Below, piece by piece: positions 1-9,195 of a stretch of DNA of 64,000 nt. A program made the position numbers and the translations under genes. Positions within the stretch are counted from its first letter, which is position 1, and each line of letters starts with the position of its first letter. Source of the stretch: Thalassomonas sp. M1454 (lineage in GTDB: Bacteria > Pseudomonadota > Gammaproteobacteria > Enterobacterales > Alteromonadaceae); contig NZ_VKDD01000002.1 in assembly GCF_007097525.1 (NCBI RefSeq), positions 310,001 to 374,000 on the forward strand. The letters run 5' to 3'. The notes beneath the pieces were generated by a model, which was not told the origin of the DNA, searched no databases, and was given only the letters and a program-made list of their open reading frames with translations.

Positions 1-294
1 TATGTAATTGGCGGGATCGATTACAGCAGGGTTAAATCGATAGTCGATATTGCCGTTGCACGTTTTGCCGAATACCAAGGTTTAAAAGATGAACTCAAAC
101 TTACCAAGCAAAAGTTAACTTCACAAAAAAGCATAGAAAAGGCGAAATTATGGTTAATGCAAAGTCGCAACCTTTCCGAAAATGATGCTTATCATTTTAT
201 TCGAAAAACAGCGATGGATAATAGCCAGAAAGTTGAAGATGTCGCTAAAAATATGCTTGCCATGGCCGACATGTTTGCAGGGGAATCTGCTTAA
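1..294 (+). CDS. nasT: NasT-type ANTAR antiterminator, C-terminal part (5' end outside window)
   Basis: The open frame enters from the left edge and ends at a TAA at 292-294, leaving 97 residues. They carry an ANTAR-like pattern: a coiled segment, then 'EKAKLWLMQSRNLSENDAY', 'IRKTAMD' and a final helix with 'VAKNMLAMADMF'. ANTAR domains bind tandem RNA hairpins and prevent transcription termination. The receiver-like N-terminus expected of NasT lies outside the window. The stop overlaps the start of the next gene (TAATG), so the two are translationally coupled. Because that gene encodes a NasS-like sensor, NasT is the best name. In known NasST pairs NasS holds NasT inactive until nitrate or nitrite binds. 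Confidence 0.85.
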   Translation, partial: YVIGGIDYSRVKSIVDIAVARFAEYQGLKDELKLTKQKLTSQKSIEKAKLWLMQSRNLSENDAYHFIRKTAMDNSQKVEDVAKNMLAMADMFAGESA

Positions 295-1466
295 TGGTGG
301 ATTATCAATTACAAAAAAAGAGCCATAGCTCCATTGAAAAAGTAAAATTAACGTTAGGTTTTATGCCACTTACTGACTGTGCTCCTTTAATTGTCGCCAA
401 GGAATTAGGTTACTTTGCAAAGTTTGGCCTCAATGTCTCCTTGAGTAAAGAAAACTCATGGGCAAGTATGCGAGATAAACTGGCTACTAACGTATTAGAT
501 GCAGGACAATTACTTGCTCCAATGCCTTTAGCAGGTGCTTGTGGTTTTGACCCTCATTGCCAGGACTTAGTTGCTCCATTTGTTTTAAGTCGCAATGGTA
601 ATGCTATTACCTTAAGTCGTAAATTATTTGAAGCCGTTAACCCAACAAGCAGTACAACATCTTCGTTAAATGCTAAAAGTCTTTATCAACAAGTCTCTGA
701 GCTAAAAAAAGTGGGTAAGAAACTCACCTTTGCAACCGTGTATCCATACAGTTGTCATTACTTACAATTGATCAGTTACTTTAAACAAGGCGGTATTGAT
801 CCTAACGATATTAATATCGTTATTATATCGCCAGTGAATATGGTGTCTGCATTAAGGCATAATGATATTGATGGTTTTTGTGTTGGCGGACCTTACAACG
901 CTAAAGCTGTTAGGGAAGGGGTTGGGGTTACAGTTGCTACATCGATGGATATATGGCCTGATCTTCCTGAAAAAGTATTAGCGTTTAAACGCCAATGGTA
1001 TGTACAAAATCCGACAACGGCTTATGCTTTAATTAGTGCATTATCATTAGCCTGCCAGTGGCTAAGTAATATCCCTAATCGTTTTGAAGCCGCAAAATTG
1101 CTGAGCCAAAAGCAATATATCAATACGCCAATTGACGTGATTGCGCCAAGTTTATTAGGCAGTTGTTTAACTATGCAAGGCGAAGCTCCTAGAAGTGTTG
1201 ATTTATATAATCGTTTTACTTCTAGCGAAGATATTTTTGCTAATCAACCCCTAGAATCTGATGTATATCAGTTGCAGGAGTATTTTGCATCGGCCTTTGT
1301 CGAACAGGGAGCTGATGCAAACAAGTTAACGATCATAGAATTAAAAAATATATACAGTGCCAGTATTTACCAACAAGCGATGGACTGGTTGCAACAATAC
1401 GAACAAGCGTGCGATAAAAATGTTGAAATTGACGCACTAAAACAGAACGAGTTTGGGCAAATTTGA
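294..1466 (+). CDS. nasS: NasS-like nitrate/nitrite sensor, NrtA/CmpA family without signal peptide
   Basis: A 390-residue protein of the NrtA/CmpA solute-binding family. It begins directly with 'KLTLGFMPLTDCAPLIVAKE' near residue 18, and has no secretion signal, so it should stay in the cytoplasm. Family landmarks also present are 'SRNGNAITLS' and 'GFCVGGPYNAKAVREGVGV', matching the GNAITVS and YCVGEPWN motifs of the true NrtA encoded downstream. Its start overlaps the stop of the ANTAR gene. A cytoplasmic NrtA paralogue beside an ANTAR protein is the signature of NasS, which senses nitrate or nitrite and releases NasT. CmpA-like bicarbonate binding is an unlikely alternative given the partner. 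Confidence 0.88.
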   Translation: MVDYQLQKKSHSSIEKVKLTLGFMPLTDCAPLIVAKELGYFAKFGLNVSLSKENSWASMRDKLATNVLDAGQLLAPMPLAGACGFDPHCQDLVAPFVLSRNGNAITLSRKLFEAVNPTSSTTSSLNAKSLYQQVSELKKVGKKLTFATVYPYSCHYLQLISYFKQGGIDPNDINIVIISPVNMVSALRHNDIDGFCVGGPYNAKAVREGVGVTVATSMDIWPDLPEKVLAFKRQWYVQNPTTAYALISALSLACQWLSNIPNRFEAAKLLSQKQYINTPIDVIAPSLLGSCLTMQGEAPRSVDLYNRFTSSEDIFANQPLESDVYQLQEYFASAFVEQGADANKLTIIELKNIYSASIYQQAMDWLQQYEQACDKNVEIDALKQNEFGQI

Positions 1467-1531
1467 TGCAATTAAGATCTTTTTAAATAAGAAGATATCG
1501 TGCAAAGCCCTAGTTTACGGCTTATTAAAGT

Positions 1532-1548
1532 TTGGCACAGTAACTGCA
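1532..1548 (+). promoter_or_regulatory. Sigma-54 (RpoN) promoter of the nitrate transport operon
   Basis: The sequence TTGGCACAGTAACTGCA matches the -24/-12 consensus YTGGCACGN4TTGCW. The GG at 1534-1535 and GC at 1546-1547 are separated by exactly 10 bases; the main mismatches are A for G after CAC and C for T before TGC. The predicted start is near 1559, just before the hairpin leader. Sigma-54 control with NtrC is usual for nitrate assimilation, but I see no clear NtrC site upstream. Confidence 0.75.
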
Positions 1549-1558
1549 TTGTATACTG

Positions 1559-1735
1559 TAGTTAAGTTAAAAGACTCTTTATTGCTCCAACAGCGGAGGT
1601 AAAGAGTACCGCTAAAAAGTTTATCCTTTTAGCACATACAAAATTCAAAACTAATTAACTGCAACGACGTAGTTTTACATTAGTTTGGCATAGAAGCCTG
1701 TCACTCTCCATTTGTTATGGATAAGAGTGCCAGGC
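1559..1735 (+). promoter_or_regulatory. NasT (ANTAR)-responsive antitermination leader
   Basis: Between the sigma-54 promoter and nrtA lie three hairpins and a terminator. Hairpin 1 (1574-1607) pairs ACTCTTTA with TAAAGAGT and CTCC with GGAG around a six-base loop AACAGC. Hairpin 2 (1611-1633) pairs GCTAAAAAG with CTTTTAGC. Hairpin 3 (1648-1686) pairs AAACTAAT with ATTAGTTT and, inside, AACTGC (1657-1662) with GTAGTT (1669-1674) around loop AACGAC. That loop has the A at position 1 and G at position 4 required by ANTAR proteins. Hairpin 1 has A1 but G at position 5, so its role is less sure. Which hairpins form the bound pair is inference. Confidence 0.7.
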
Positions 1736-1745
1736 TTTTTTTATT
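1696..1745 (+). terminator. Leader terminator before nrtA, target of antitermination
   Basis: GCCTG-T-CACTCT (1696-1707) pairs with AGAGTG-C-CAGGC (1724-1735). The loop contains a further CCAT/ATGG pairing, and the stem is followed by a T-rich run (1736-1747). It lies upstream of the nrtA ribosome-binding site (GAGGAA, 1762-1767), so read-through is needed to express the operon. Confidence 0.85.
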
Positions 1746-1773
1746 TTTAAGTTTTAGTGATGAGGAATAACAC

Positions 1774-3171
1774 ATGAAACATTCAGTAAAAAAAATAAAG
1801 CAGCAAGTATGTCAGGCCGTGTTTGCGGCGACGGTTGCTTTGTCAACAATTAGCGTAAGCATGTCTGCTTCAGCAGAGAAGTTAGGCTACCCAGAAAAAG
1901 AAGAATTAAAGTTTGGCTTTATTAAGCTTACCGATATGGCGCCTATTGCGGTTGCTTATGAAAAAGGTTTTTTTGAAGATGAAGGCTTGTACGTAACCAT
2001 TGAAGCACAAGCAAATTGGAAAGTATTACTTGATGGCGTTATTGATGGCCGTCTTGATGGCGCACATATGCTTGCAGGTCAGCCCATTGCTGCCAATATT
2101 GGTTATGGTACAAAAGCCGAGATTATTACTCCGTTTTCAATGGATTTAAACGGTAATGCGATTACTGTTTCTAATAAGATCTGGCAAGAGATGAAAGGTA
2201 ATATACCAAAGCAAGCAGATGGTAGACCGGTACATCCGATCAAAGCAGATGCACTTAAACCTGTTGTCGATAAATACCTTGATCAAGGTAAGCCATTTAA
2301 CATGGGCATGGTTTTCCCAGTATCTACCCATAATTATGAACTGCGTTATTGGTTAGCCGCTGGCGGTATTCACCCTGGCTTCTACGCTCCTGAAAAAGGT
2401 GATACATCAGGGCAAATTGATGCCGATGTTCTGCTTTCGGTAACTCCGCCGCCACAAATGCCCGCAACTATGGAAGCCGGTACTATCTACGGATATTGTG
2501 TTGGTGAACCTTGGAACCAACAGGCCGTATTTAAAGGCATTGGTGTACCTGTCGTAACCGATTACGAAATTTGGAAAGATAACCCTGAAAAAGTATTTGG
2601 TATTACTAAAGATTTTGCTGAGAAATACCCAAATACGACTATCCGCTTAACTAGAGCCCTTATTCGCGCTGCTAAATGGTTAGATGAAGAGAACAATGCC
2701 AACCGCGGAGAAGCGGTAAAAATTCTATCTCAATCAAATTACGTTGGTGCTGATGCAGAAGTTATTGGTAATTCTATGACTGGAACATTTGAATACGAAA
2801 AAGGCGACAAACGTGCCGTACCTGATTTCAACGTATTCTTCCGTTACAACGCAACATACCCATATTACTCAGATGCCATTTGGTATTTAACACAAATGCG
2901 CCGCTGGGGACAAATTAGCGATGACAAACCAGACTCTTGGTACAAAGATGTTGCTGCAAAAGTGTATCGCCCAGATATCTATAAAAGTGCTGCTGAGTCT
3001 TTGATTGCCGAAAAACTGATGAGTGCCAGTGACTTTCCTACACTTGCTACTGACAACGGTTTTAGAAGCCCACAAACACACTTTATCGACGGTATCGTTT
3101 ATGACGGTAATAAACCAAATGATTACATCAATAAATTCGCAATTGGTTTAAAAGCCGGCGATAAAATTTAA
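1774..3171 (+). CDS. nrtA: Nitrate ABC transporter, periplasmic substrate-binding protein
   Basis: A 465-residue protein with an N-terminal signal peptide (lysine-rich start, hydrophobic stretch, SASA-E near residue 35). It then follows the NrtA/CmpA pattern: '[19 protein letters not shown]', '[16 protein letters not shown]', '[11 protein letters not shown]' and '[12 protein letters not shown]'. It should bind nitrate (perhaps nitrite) in the periplasm and deliver it to the permease encoded 33 bases downstream. The start follows GAGGAA with good spacing. It is first in the operon nrtA-nrtB-ATPase-porin behind the sigma-54/ANTAR leader. Family members also bind bicarbonate; the NasST context favours nitrate. 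Confidence 0.9.
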   Translation: MKHSVKKIKQQVCQAVFAATVALSTISVSMSASAEKLGYPEKEELKFGFIKLTDMAPIAVAYEKGFFEDEGLYVTIEAQANWKVLLDGVIDGRLDGAHMLAGQPIAANIGYGTKAEIITPFSMDLNGNAITVSNKIWQEMKGNIPKQADGRPVHPIKADALKPVVDKYLDQGKPFNMGMVFPVSTHNYELRYWLAAGGIHPGFYAPEKGDTSGQIDADVLLSVTPPPQMPATMEAGTIYGYCVGEPWNQQAVFKGIGVPVVTDYEIWKDNPEKVFGITKDFAEKYPNTTIRLTRALIRAAKWLDEENNANRGEAVKILSQSNYVGADAEVIGNSMTGTFEYEKGDKRAVPDFNVFFRYNATYPYYSDAIWYLTQMRRWGQISDDKPDSWYKDVAAKVYRPDIYKSAAESLIAEKLMSASDFPTLATDNGFRSPQTHFIDGIVYDGNKPNDYINKFAIGLKAGDKI

Positions 3172-3204
3172 TTCGCTAATAAGTATTAGTCTCTGGAGAC
3201 GAAA

Positions 3205-4194
3205 ATGACCACATTAATTCGCAAGTTTACTGTTAATACAGTCAATCTACCCGATTGGTTTATAAGTATAGGTCGTAATTTTACTGCGCTTATCATGCCT
3301 TTTATCGGAATTGTTTGCTTCTTATTTCTTTGGTCGTTATCGGCCAGCTATATTGATACATCACTAGGTAAGTTTCCTGGACCAAGTGCCGTTGCCACGC
3401 AAATAGGTAACCTTTATCAAGAGCATATTGATGAACGCAGCAAGGAAGACGCGTTTTATCAACGACAAGAGTTACGCAATAGCGAAAGGCTTGCTAACGA
3501 TCCAAACTACGTTGTTAAAACTAGGAGTTACACTGGTAAAGAAACCTTTATTGACCAAATAGCCACTAGCTTAGTAACGGTTATGTCTGGATTTATTGTT
3601 GCCGCAGTTATTGCCATTCCTATGGGAATAGCGATTGGTTTAAGTAAAACGTTAAATAATGCGATTAACCCAATTATACAAATATTTAAGCCGGTGTCGC
3701 CATTAGCCTGGTTGCCACTAGTGACTATGGTTGTTAGTGCTGTATATGTGTCAGACGATCCTTTATTTGCTAAATCATTTATTAACTCAATGATCACCGT
3801 AACTTTGTGTTGTATTTGGCCTATGGTTATTCAAACTTCTGTTGGCGTTGCTTCAATTAATAGTGACTGGCTCAACGTATCAAGAGTGTTACGACTGCCA
3901 GCTCTTACTCATATTCGCAAAATTGTTTTACCCGCAACCATACCGGCAATATTTATTGGTATGCGAACCTCGCTTGGTATTGCTTGGATGGTACTTATTG
4001 CCGCAGAAATGCTAGCGCAAAATCCGGGTCTTGGTAAGTTTGTTTGGGATGAGTTTCAAAATGGTAGTTCGCAATCACTTAGTCGAATTATGACGGCTGT
4101 CATTGCTATCGGTTTAATTGGTTTTCTACTTGATAGAGGTATGTTGATGTTACAACGCAAATTATCTTGGGATAAAACCAGTGCAAGTCGCTAA
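3205..4194 (+). CDS. nrtB: Nitrate ABC transporter permease
   Basis: A 329-residue inner-membrane protein of the binding-protein-dependent transport permease family (NrtB/SsuC type). One hydrophobic segment lies near residues 30-50. A charged loop follows (about 75-115), then several membrane segments. The cytoplasmic coupling region 'LRLPALTHIRKIVLPATIPA', about residues 230-250, contacts the ATPase. The charged loop after the first segment is typical of the NrtB subgroup. It lies 33 bases after nrtA and 33 before the ATPase gene, all on one strand, so it is co-transcribed. It forms the membrane channel for nitrate import. Confidence 0.9.
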   Translation: MTTLIRKFTVNTVNLPDWFISIGRNFTALIMPFIGIVCFLFLWSLSASYIDTSLGKFPGPSAVATQIGNLYQEHIDERSKEDAFYQRQELRNSERLANDPNYVVKTRSYTGKETFIDQIATSLVTVMSGFIVAAVIAIPMGIAIGLSKTLNNAINPIIQIFKPVSPLAWLPLVTMVVSAVYVSDDPLFAKSFINSMITVTLCCIWPMVIQTSVGVASINSDWLNVSRVLRLPALTHIRKIVLPATIPAIFIGMRTSLGIAWMVLIAAEMLAQNPGLGKFVWDEFQNGSSQSLSRIMTAVIAIGLIGFLLDRGMLMLQRKLSWDKTSASR

Positions 4195-4227
4195 AGCATA
4201 AATTGATAGGACGCATAGGAGAAAATT

Positions 4228-5082
4228 ATGAGTACATTTTTAGATATTAGTAAAATTGATATGGTGTTTCCAACACCTAAAGGTGATTTTACCGCGCTTA
4301 AAGAAGTCGACTTAAAGATTAACAAAGGCGAGTTTGTATCACTTATTGGCCATTCTGGTTGCGGTAAGTCTACGGTATTAAACGTGGTAGCTGGCTTATA
4401 TCAAGCCAGTAAAGGCGGTGTGTTATTAAACAATCGCCATGTTCTAGGCCCAGGTCCTGAGCGTGCGGTGGTATTTCAAAACCATTCTTTATTACCGTGG
4501 TTAAGTGCATACGAAAATGTTGAGCTTGCGGTAAAAGAAGTGTTTAGTAAAACCATGAACAAAGCCGAGATGAAAGAGTGGATAGAGCACAATCTTAAGC
4601 TAGTTCATATGGAGCACGCGATGCATAAACGCCCAGATGAAATTTCGGGCGGCATGAAGCAACGTGTAGGTATTGCTAGAGCTCTAGCAATGCAACCGCA
4701 AGTGTTGCTGATGGATGAGCCTTTTGGCGCTCTTGACGCATTGACTCGTGCCCATATGCAAGACTCGCTTATGGAAATCCAAGATGAATTAAAAAATACC
4801 GTAATTATGATCACTCACGACGTTGATGAGGCCGTGTTGCTAAGCGACAAAATAGTGATGATGACCAACGGACCTGCCGCCACTGTTGGCGAAATTCTTG
4901 AGGTAACGCTGCCTCGCCCTCGCGATCGAATCGCCTTAGCAAATAATACGGAATATAACCGCTTACGCTCTGCCGTGCTGACGTTTTTATATGAAAAACA
5001 GCGCAAGGTTGAAGTGATCAGTAATAAATCAGCCACTGCAACTAAAGGTGAAAATAAAACACCGAAAATTGAAGTTGCTTAA
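4228..5082 (+). CDS. nrtD: Nitrate ABC transporter ATP-binding protein
   Basis: A 284-residue ABC ATPase with Walker A 'GHSGCGKS' at residues 41-48, signature 'SGGMKQRVGIARA', Walker B 'VLLMDEPFGALDA' and switch histidine in 'MITHDVDEA'. It powers import by NrtA/NrtB. Cyanobacteria use two ATPases, NrtC (fused to a binding domain) and NrtD. Here only one short NrtD-like ATPase is present, so it probably acts as a homodimer, as in other proteobacterial operons. The C-terminal tail after residue 255 is lysine-rich and low-complexity. The next gene, a porin, follows after 51 bases. Confidence 0.88.
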   Translation: MSTFLDISKIDMVFPTPKGDFTALKEVDLKINKGEFVSLIGHSGCGKSTVLNVVAGLYQASKGGVLLNNRHVLGPGPERAVVFQNHSLLPWLSAYENVELAVKEVFSKTMNKAEMKEWIEHNLKLVHMEHAMHKRPDEISGGMKQRVGIARALAMQPQVLLMDEPFGALDALTRAHMQDSLMEIQDELKNTVIMITHDVDEAVLLSDKIVMMTNGPAATVGEILEVTLPRPRDRIALANNTEYNRLRSAVLTFLYEKQRKVEVISNKSATATKGENKTPKIEVA

Positions 5083-5133
5083 CTCATGTAACAAGAACAT
5101 GTAACAGATAATAAAATTTTTCAGGGAATAAAT

Positions 5134-6357
5134 ATGAAACTCAAACATATAATTAACAATAATAATAAATCACTATTTGCGGTTTGCGCTTTAGCGTCAA
5201 GCTTACCGTTTATGTCAACTACTGCTATCGCTGCTGACGCGGCTGCAAACACAAGCAAAGCATTCGTTGATTTTCGTCTACGCTTTGAATCAGTAGAGCA
5301 AGATAATGCGCTAAAAGATGCTGAGGCATTAACATTGCGTACCTTGTTACATTATCAAACCAAGGATTTTAGTGGCTTTTCTGCTGTCGTTGAGTTTGAA
5401 GACTCGCGTGATGTAAACGACGTTGAAGACTATAATGATGCTAACGGTACTAATCCTGAATATTCAGTAATAGCCGATCCTAATACCACAGAACTAGACC
5501 AAGGGTTTGTGCAATACAAAGCAAACGGTATTACCGCCAAAGTAGGGCGTCAAGTTATCACATTTGATGGACATCGTTTTGTCGGTCATGTGGGCTGGCG
5601 CCAAGATAAGCAAACATTTGACGGCGCTACTTTTAACTACAGCGCCGATAAATTAAGTGCAAGTTATGCTTATATCAACAAACGCAATCGTATTTTTGCC
5701 GAAAGCAAAGATATTGAATCAAAAGATCACTTAATTAATGCCAGTTATAACTTAGGTTTTGGTAAAGTTACCGGTTATGGCTACTTGCTTGAAGTGGACC
5801 AAGACACAGATAACGCATTAGATACTTTTGGTGTTAGTTTTGCTGGTAAAGGTCAGTTATTTTCTAAAGATGTAAATTATCGCCTTGAATATGCTACCCA
5901 AACCAGTGAAACCGGAACAACAGAGTTCGACGCCGATTACATTAACGTTGAAGGTGGCATTGCGCTAGGTAAATTTAATCTTAAATTAGGCTTAGAGGCG
6001 TTAGGTAGTGATGATGGTCAATACGGTTTTTCAACCCCGCTTGCAACGTTGCATAAGTTTAATGGTTGGAGCGATCAGTTCTTAGGTACACCTAGTGTTG
6101 GCTTAAACGATATTTATGTAAGTGCAAGCACTAAGTTACTTGGCGGTAGTGTACTTGTTGCTTATCATGACTTTACAGCCAATGACGACGGTTACGGTAT
6201 TGATGATTTAGGCTCTGAATTAAACGTACAGTACGCGGCAAAATTTGCTACTTATTTTAATGGTGGGATCAAATTTTCGGCATACTCAGCCGGAGATGAT
6301 GCCGCTGGTAAAGTAGATACCGATAAAGTTTGGTTATGGGTAGGTGCACGCTTTTAA
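5134..6357 (+). CDS. Outer-membrane porin of the alginate-export-like family, in the nitrate operon
   Basis: A 407-residue protein with a signal peptide (cleavage about residue 34, 'AIAADA'). The rest is beta-barrel-like: alternating hydrophobic and polar residues, many Gly, Tyr and Asn, and a C-terminal '...VWLWVGARF' ending in Phe as barrel-assembly substrates do. 'VDFRLRFESVEQDNA' at the mature N-terminus and 'KVGRQVITFDGHRFVGHVGW' resemble the alginate-export/porin-like superfamily. It lies 51 bases behind the ATPase gene with no terminator between, so it should share the nitrate-controlled promoter. A role in letting nitrate cross the outer membrane is inference from position; the family name alone does not imply alginate export. 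Confidence 0.75.
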   Translation: MKLKHIINNNNKSLFAVCALASSLPFMSTTAIAADAAANTSKAFVDFRLRFESVEQDNALKDAEALTLRTLLHYQTKDFSGFSAVVEFEDSRDVNDVEDYNDANGTNPEYSVIADPNTTELDQGFVQYKANGITAKVGRQVITFDGHRFVGHVGWRQDKQTFDGATFNYSADKLSASYAYINKRNRIFAESKDIESKDHLINASYNLGFGKVTGYGYLLEVDQDTDNALDTFGVSFAGKGQLFSKDVNYRLEYATQTSETGTTEFDADYINVEGGIALGKFNLKLGLEALGSDDGQYGFSTPLATLHKFNGWSDQFLGTPSVGLNDIYVSASTKLLGGSVLVAYHDFTANDDGYGIDDLGSELNVQYAAKFATYFNGGIKFSAYSAGDDAAGKVDTDKVWLWVGARF

Positions 6358-6370
6358 GGTTTTGAGCCAA

Positions 6371-6407
6371 TTCTTTTCGTGCACTGTGCAATGTGCACTG
6401 AAAAGAA
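6371..6407 (+). terminator. Strong hairpin after the porin gene, probable operon end
   Basis: TTCTTTTC (6371-6378) pairs with GAAAAGAA (6400-6407) and GTGCAC (6379-6384) with GTGCAC (6393-6398), with one bulged T and an eight-base loop. It begins 13 bases after the porin stop. There is no T-run behind it, so it may act as an mRNA 3'-end stabiliser rather than a classical terminator. Confidence 0.5.
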
Positions 6408-6797
6408 GGGGATAATAGCAAAGCATAATACCAAGTTAATTAATCAAATTTGTATGGAATATTGCGATAATAATCGAGAGGCTGTTACAGAGCTTGATTA
6501 TAACTACTATCGACAGGCTCTTGTTATTTTACCTCGCATCAATCGCCAAATATGGAAAGGGTTAATAGCCAACTGAACGTTTATTTATAAGCCGTGCTCA
6601 CCAGTAACTCGGTTTATTAACTCTTGTGATAAATCCGGAATATAAAACATTTATTTTCTTTATTATGCATCTGAGCATAGTACATTTATATACATAAATT
6701 TAGTCGATACGACTAAAGTATAACTCTCTAAAAGCCTGTATTTTTAGGCTTTGAATGTAGGTTTGTAATTAAACGTCACGAATCTGTAACAAGGGGG

Positions 6798-6826
6798 TTT
6801 AATAAGCGTCAGTTTCCCTATATAAT
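6798..6826 (+). promoter_or_regulatory. Possible sigma-70 promoter of sucCD
   Basis: A perfect TATAAT lies at 6821-6826, about 90 bases before sucC. The matching -35 region (TTTAAT, 6798-6803, 17-base spacer) is weak. This is the best candidate for the separate transcription of sucCD, which here do not follow sucAB. Confidence 0.35.
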
Positions 6827-6916
6827 CACCGCCAATTATAACGGTTAGTGTATTTACTCAAGGTTTACATTTGAGCAATACGGTAACTTCATTTCAAATA
6901 GCAATTGGGAAACATC

Positions 6917-8083
6917 ATGAATTTACATGAGTATCAAGCGAAACAATTATTCGCTGAATATGGTTTACCGGTTTCTGAAGGTTTCGCTTGCGATACACCT
7001 CAAGAAGCTGCAGAAGCTGCGGATAAAATTGGCGGAGACATGTGGGTTGTTAAAACTCAGGTTCACGCTGGTGGTCGCGGTAAAGCTGGTGGCGTTAAGC
7101 TAGTAAAAACTAAAGAAGAAATCAAAGAGTTCGCACAAAACTGGTTAGGTAAAAACTTAGTTACATACCAAACAGATGCAAACGGTCAACCGGTTTCTAA
7201 AATCTTAGTTGAAAGCTGTACAGACATCGCTAACGAATTATACCTAGGCGCTGTTGTAGACCGTGGTACTCGTAAAGTTGTATTCATGGCATCTACTGAA
7301 GGTGGTGTTGAGATTGAAACTGTTGCTGAAGAAACTCCAGAGTTAATTCACAAAGCTGAAATCGATCCTCTTGTTGGTCCTCAAGCTTACCAAGCACGTG
7401 AATTAGGTTTCAAGTTAGGTTTAAACCCAACTCAAATGAAGCAATTTGTTAAGATCTTCATGGGTCTTGCTAACATGTTCAATGACTTTGATTTCGCATT
7501 ATTAGAAATCAACCCGTTAGTTATTACTGACGAAGGTAACCTACACTGTTTAGACGGTAAAATTGGTATTGATGGTAACGCTTTATACCGTCAACCAAAA
7601 ATCCGTGAAATGCACGATCCATCTCAAGAAGATGAGCGTGAAGCACATGCTGCACAGTGGGAATTAAACTACGTTGCTCTAGACGGAAACGTTGGTTGTA
7701 TGGTTAACGGTGCTGGCCTTGCAATGGGTACAATGGATATCGTTAACTTACACGGCGGCAAGCCAGCTAACTTCTTAGATGTTGGTGGCGGTGCTACTAA
7801 AGAACGTGTTGCTGAAGCATTCAAAATCATTCTTTCTGACGACAACGTTAAAGCTGTTTTAGTTAACATCTTTGGTGGTATCGTACGTTGTGACATGATC
7901 GCTGAAGGTATCATTGACGCTGTTAAAGAAGTTGGTGTTCAAGTTCCTGTTGTTGTACGTCTTGAAGGTACAAACGCTGAAGCAGGTCGTGCGGTATTAG
8001 CATCTTCTGATGTTAACATCATCGCTGCTGAATCATTAACTGACGCTGCACAAAAAGTTGTAGCTGCTGCGGAGGCTAAATAA
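6917..8083 (+). CDS. sucC: Succinyl-CoA synthetase, beta subunit (ADP-forming)
   Basis: A 388-residue protein that closely follows E. coli SucC from '[18 protein letters not shown]' onward, including the ATP-grasp region '[16 protein letters not shown]' and '[11 protein letters not shown]'. I chose the ATG at 6917, preceded by GGGA; an upstream TTG at 6905 would add four residues not found in the family. With SucD it converts succinyl-CoA to succinate while phosphorylating ADP in the citric acid cycle. Codons are strongly biased, as in highly expressed genes. The stop overlaps the sucD start. The usual upstream neighbours sucAB are absent. Confidence 0.97.
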   Translation: MNLHEYQAKQLFAEYGLPVSEGFACDTPQEAAEAADKIGGDMWVVKTQVHAGGRGKAGGVKLVKTKEEIKEFAQNWLGKNLVTYQTDANGQPVSKILVESCTDIANELYLGAVVDRGTRKVVFMASTEGGVEIETVAEETPELIHKAEIDPLVGPQAYQARELGFKLGLNPTQMKQFVKIFMGLANMFNDFDFALLEINPLVITDEGNLHCLDGKIGIDGNALYRQPKIREMHDPSQEDEREAHAAQWELNYVALDGNVGCMVNGAGLAMGTMDIVNLHGGKPANFLDVGGGATKERVAEAFKIILSDDNVKAVLVNIFGGIVRCDMIAEGIIDAVKEVGVQVPVVVRLEGTNAEAGRAVLASSDVNIIAAESLTDAAQKVVAAAEAK

Positions 8084-8955
8084 TGTCTGTATTAATTAAC
8101 AAAGACACTAAAGTAATCTGTCAGGGTTTCACTGGCGGTCAAGGTACTTTCCACTCTGAGCAAGCTATTGCTTACGGTACGCAAATGGTTGGTGGTGTAT
8201 CACCAGGCAAAGGCGGTCAAGAGCACTTAGGTTTACCTGTATTTAACACAGTTCGTGAAGCTGTAGAAGCAACTGGCGCAACAGCTACAGTTATCTACGT
8301 ACCAGCTCCTTTCTGTAAAGATGCTATTTTAGAAGCTATCGATGCTGGTATCGAGTTAATCGTTACTATCACTGAAGGTATCCCTACATTAGACATGGTT
8401 GATGTGAAAGTTAAACTTGAGCAAACGGGCGTTCGTATGATCGGTCCTAACTGTCCAGGTGTTATCACTCCAGGTGAGACTAAAATTGGTATCATGCCAG
8501 GTCACATCCACTTACCAGGTAAAGTAGGTATCGTTTCTCGCTCTGGTACTCTTACGTACGAAGCCGTTAAACAAACTACTGATGCAGGTTTCGGCCAATC
8601 TACTTGTGTAGGTATTGGTGGTGACCCTATCCCAGGTACTAACTTCATCGACGTTTTAGAAATGTTCGAAAACGACCCTCAAACTGAAGCAATCGTTATG
8701 ATTGGTGAAATTGGTGGTACTGCTGAAGAAGAAGCTGCTGAATACATCAAAGCAAACGTTACTAAACCTGTTGTTTCTTACATTGCTGGTGTTACTGCAC
8801 CAGAAGGTAAGCGTATGGGTCACGCTGGCGCAATCATCGCTGGTGGTAAAGGTACTGCTGACGAGAAATTCGCTGCATTAGAAGCTGCTGGTGTTAAAAC
8901 AGTTCGCTCTCTAGCTGAAATCGGTTCAGCTCTTAAAGAAAAAACAGGTTGGTAA
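8083..8955 (+). CDS. sucD: Succinyl-CoA synthetase, alpha subunit
   Basis: A 290-residue protein matching SucD throughout: the CoA-binding N-terminal domain '[17 protein letters not shown]', '[12 protein letters not shown]', and the phosphorylated histidine in '[11 protein letters not shown]' (His247). It forms the catalytic alpha2beta2 enzyme with SucC. The start overlaps the sucC stop in TAATG, so the subunits are translationally coupled. A clear terminator follows. Length and sequence are normal. Confidence 0.97.
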   Translation: MSVLINKDTKVICQGFTGGQGTFHSEQAIAYGTQMVGGVSPGKGGQEHLGLPVFNTVREAVEATGATATVIYVPAPFCKDAILEAIDAGIELIVTITEGIPTLDMVDVKVKLEQTGVRMIGPNCPGVITPGETKIGIMPGHIHLPGKVGIVSRSGTLTYEAVKQTTDAGFGQSTCVGIGGDPIPGTNFIDVLEMFENDPQTEAIVMIGEIGGTAEEEAAEYIKANVTKPVVSYIAGVTAPEGKRMGHAGAIIAGGKGTADEKFAALEAAGVKTVRSLAEIGSALKEKTGW

Positions 8956-9024
8956 TAGCCAAATAATGTATGAACACTCTCTTATTACCTTCCATGGTGC
9001 GAGAGTATAAGTACATCCCTGTAC

Positions 9025-9052
9025 AAAAGGTCGCTAACGCGGCCTTTTTTGT
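9025..9052 (+). terminator. Terminator of sucCD
   Basis: AAAAGGTCGC (9025-9034) pairs over ten bases, with one G-T pair, with GCGGCCTTTT (9039-9048) around a TAAC loop, and is followed by T residues. Nearly the same stem ends the next gene at 11146-11169. Confidence 0.9.
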
Positions 9053-9195
9053 TTTCCAATAAACCAAAAAAGATTGTTCCTTAGCCTATTCACATTACCT
9101 TAACATTTTGTTTCCTAAAGATAGCAATTGACTACACCTTTAGTTTTATTAGCATTTTATACTGCCTAATCAAATTATTAATTTTAAGGTTTTCG

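Larger units (their letters stand above)
6358..6916. other. 559-base gap between the nitrate operon and sucC
   Basis: I see no convincing gene here. It holds a strong hairpin just after the porin, a smaller hairpin at 6731-6752 (AAAGCCT/AGGCTTT with an eight-base loop) and a likely sucC promoter near the right end. A 65-codon frame at 6379-6576 starts with GTG inside the first hairpin, has no ribosome-binding site and no recognisable features. Confidence 0.6.

Noticed and set aside
1467-1531. NtrC binding sites upstream of the sigma-54 promoter
   Set aside because: No stretch matched the NtrC dyad well enough to report; sites could lie further upstream within nasS.
6379-6576. 65-codon frame after the porin gene
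   Set aside because: It starts with GTG inside a strong hairpin, has no ribosome-binding site, and its sequence shows no domain or signal.
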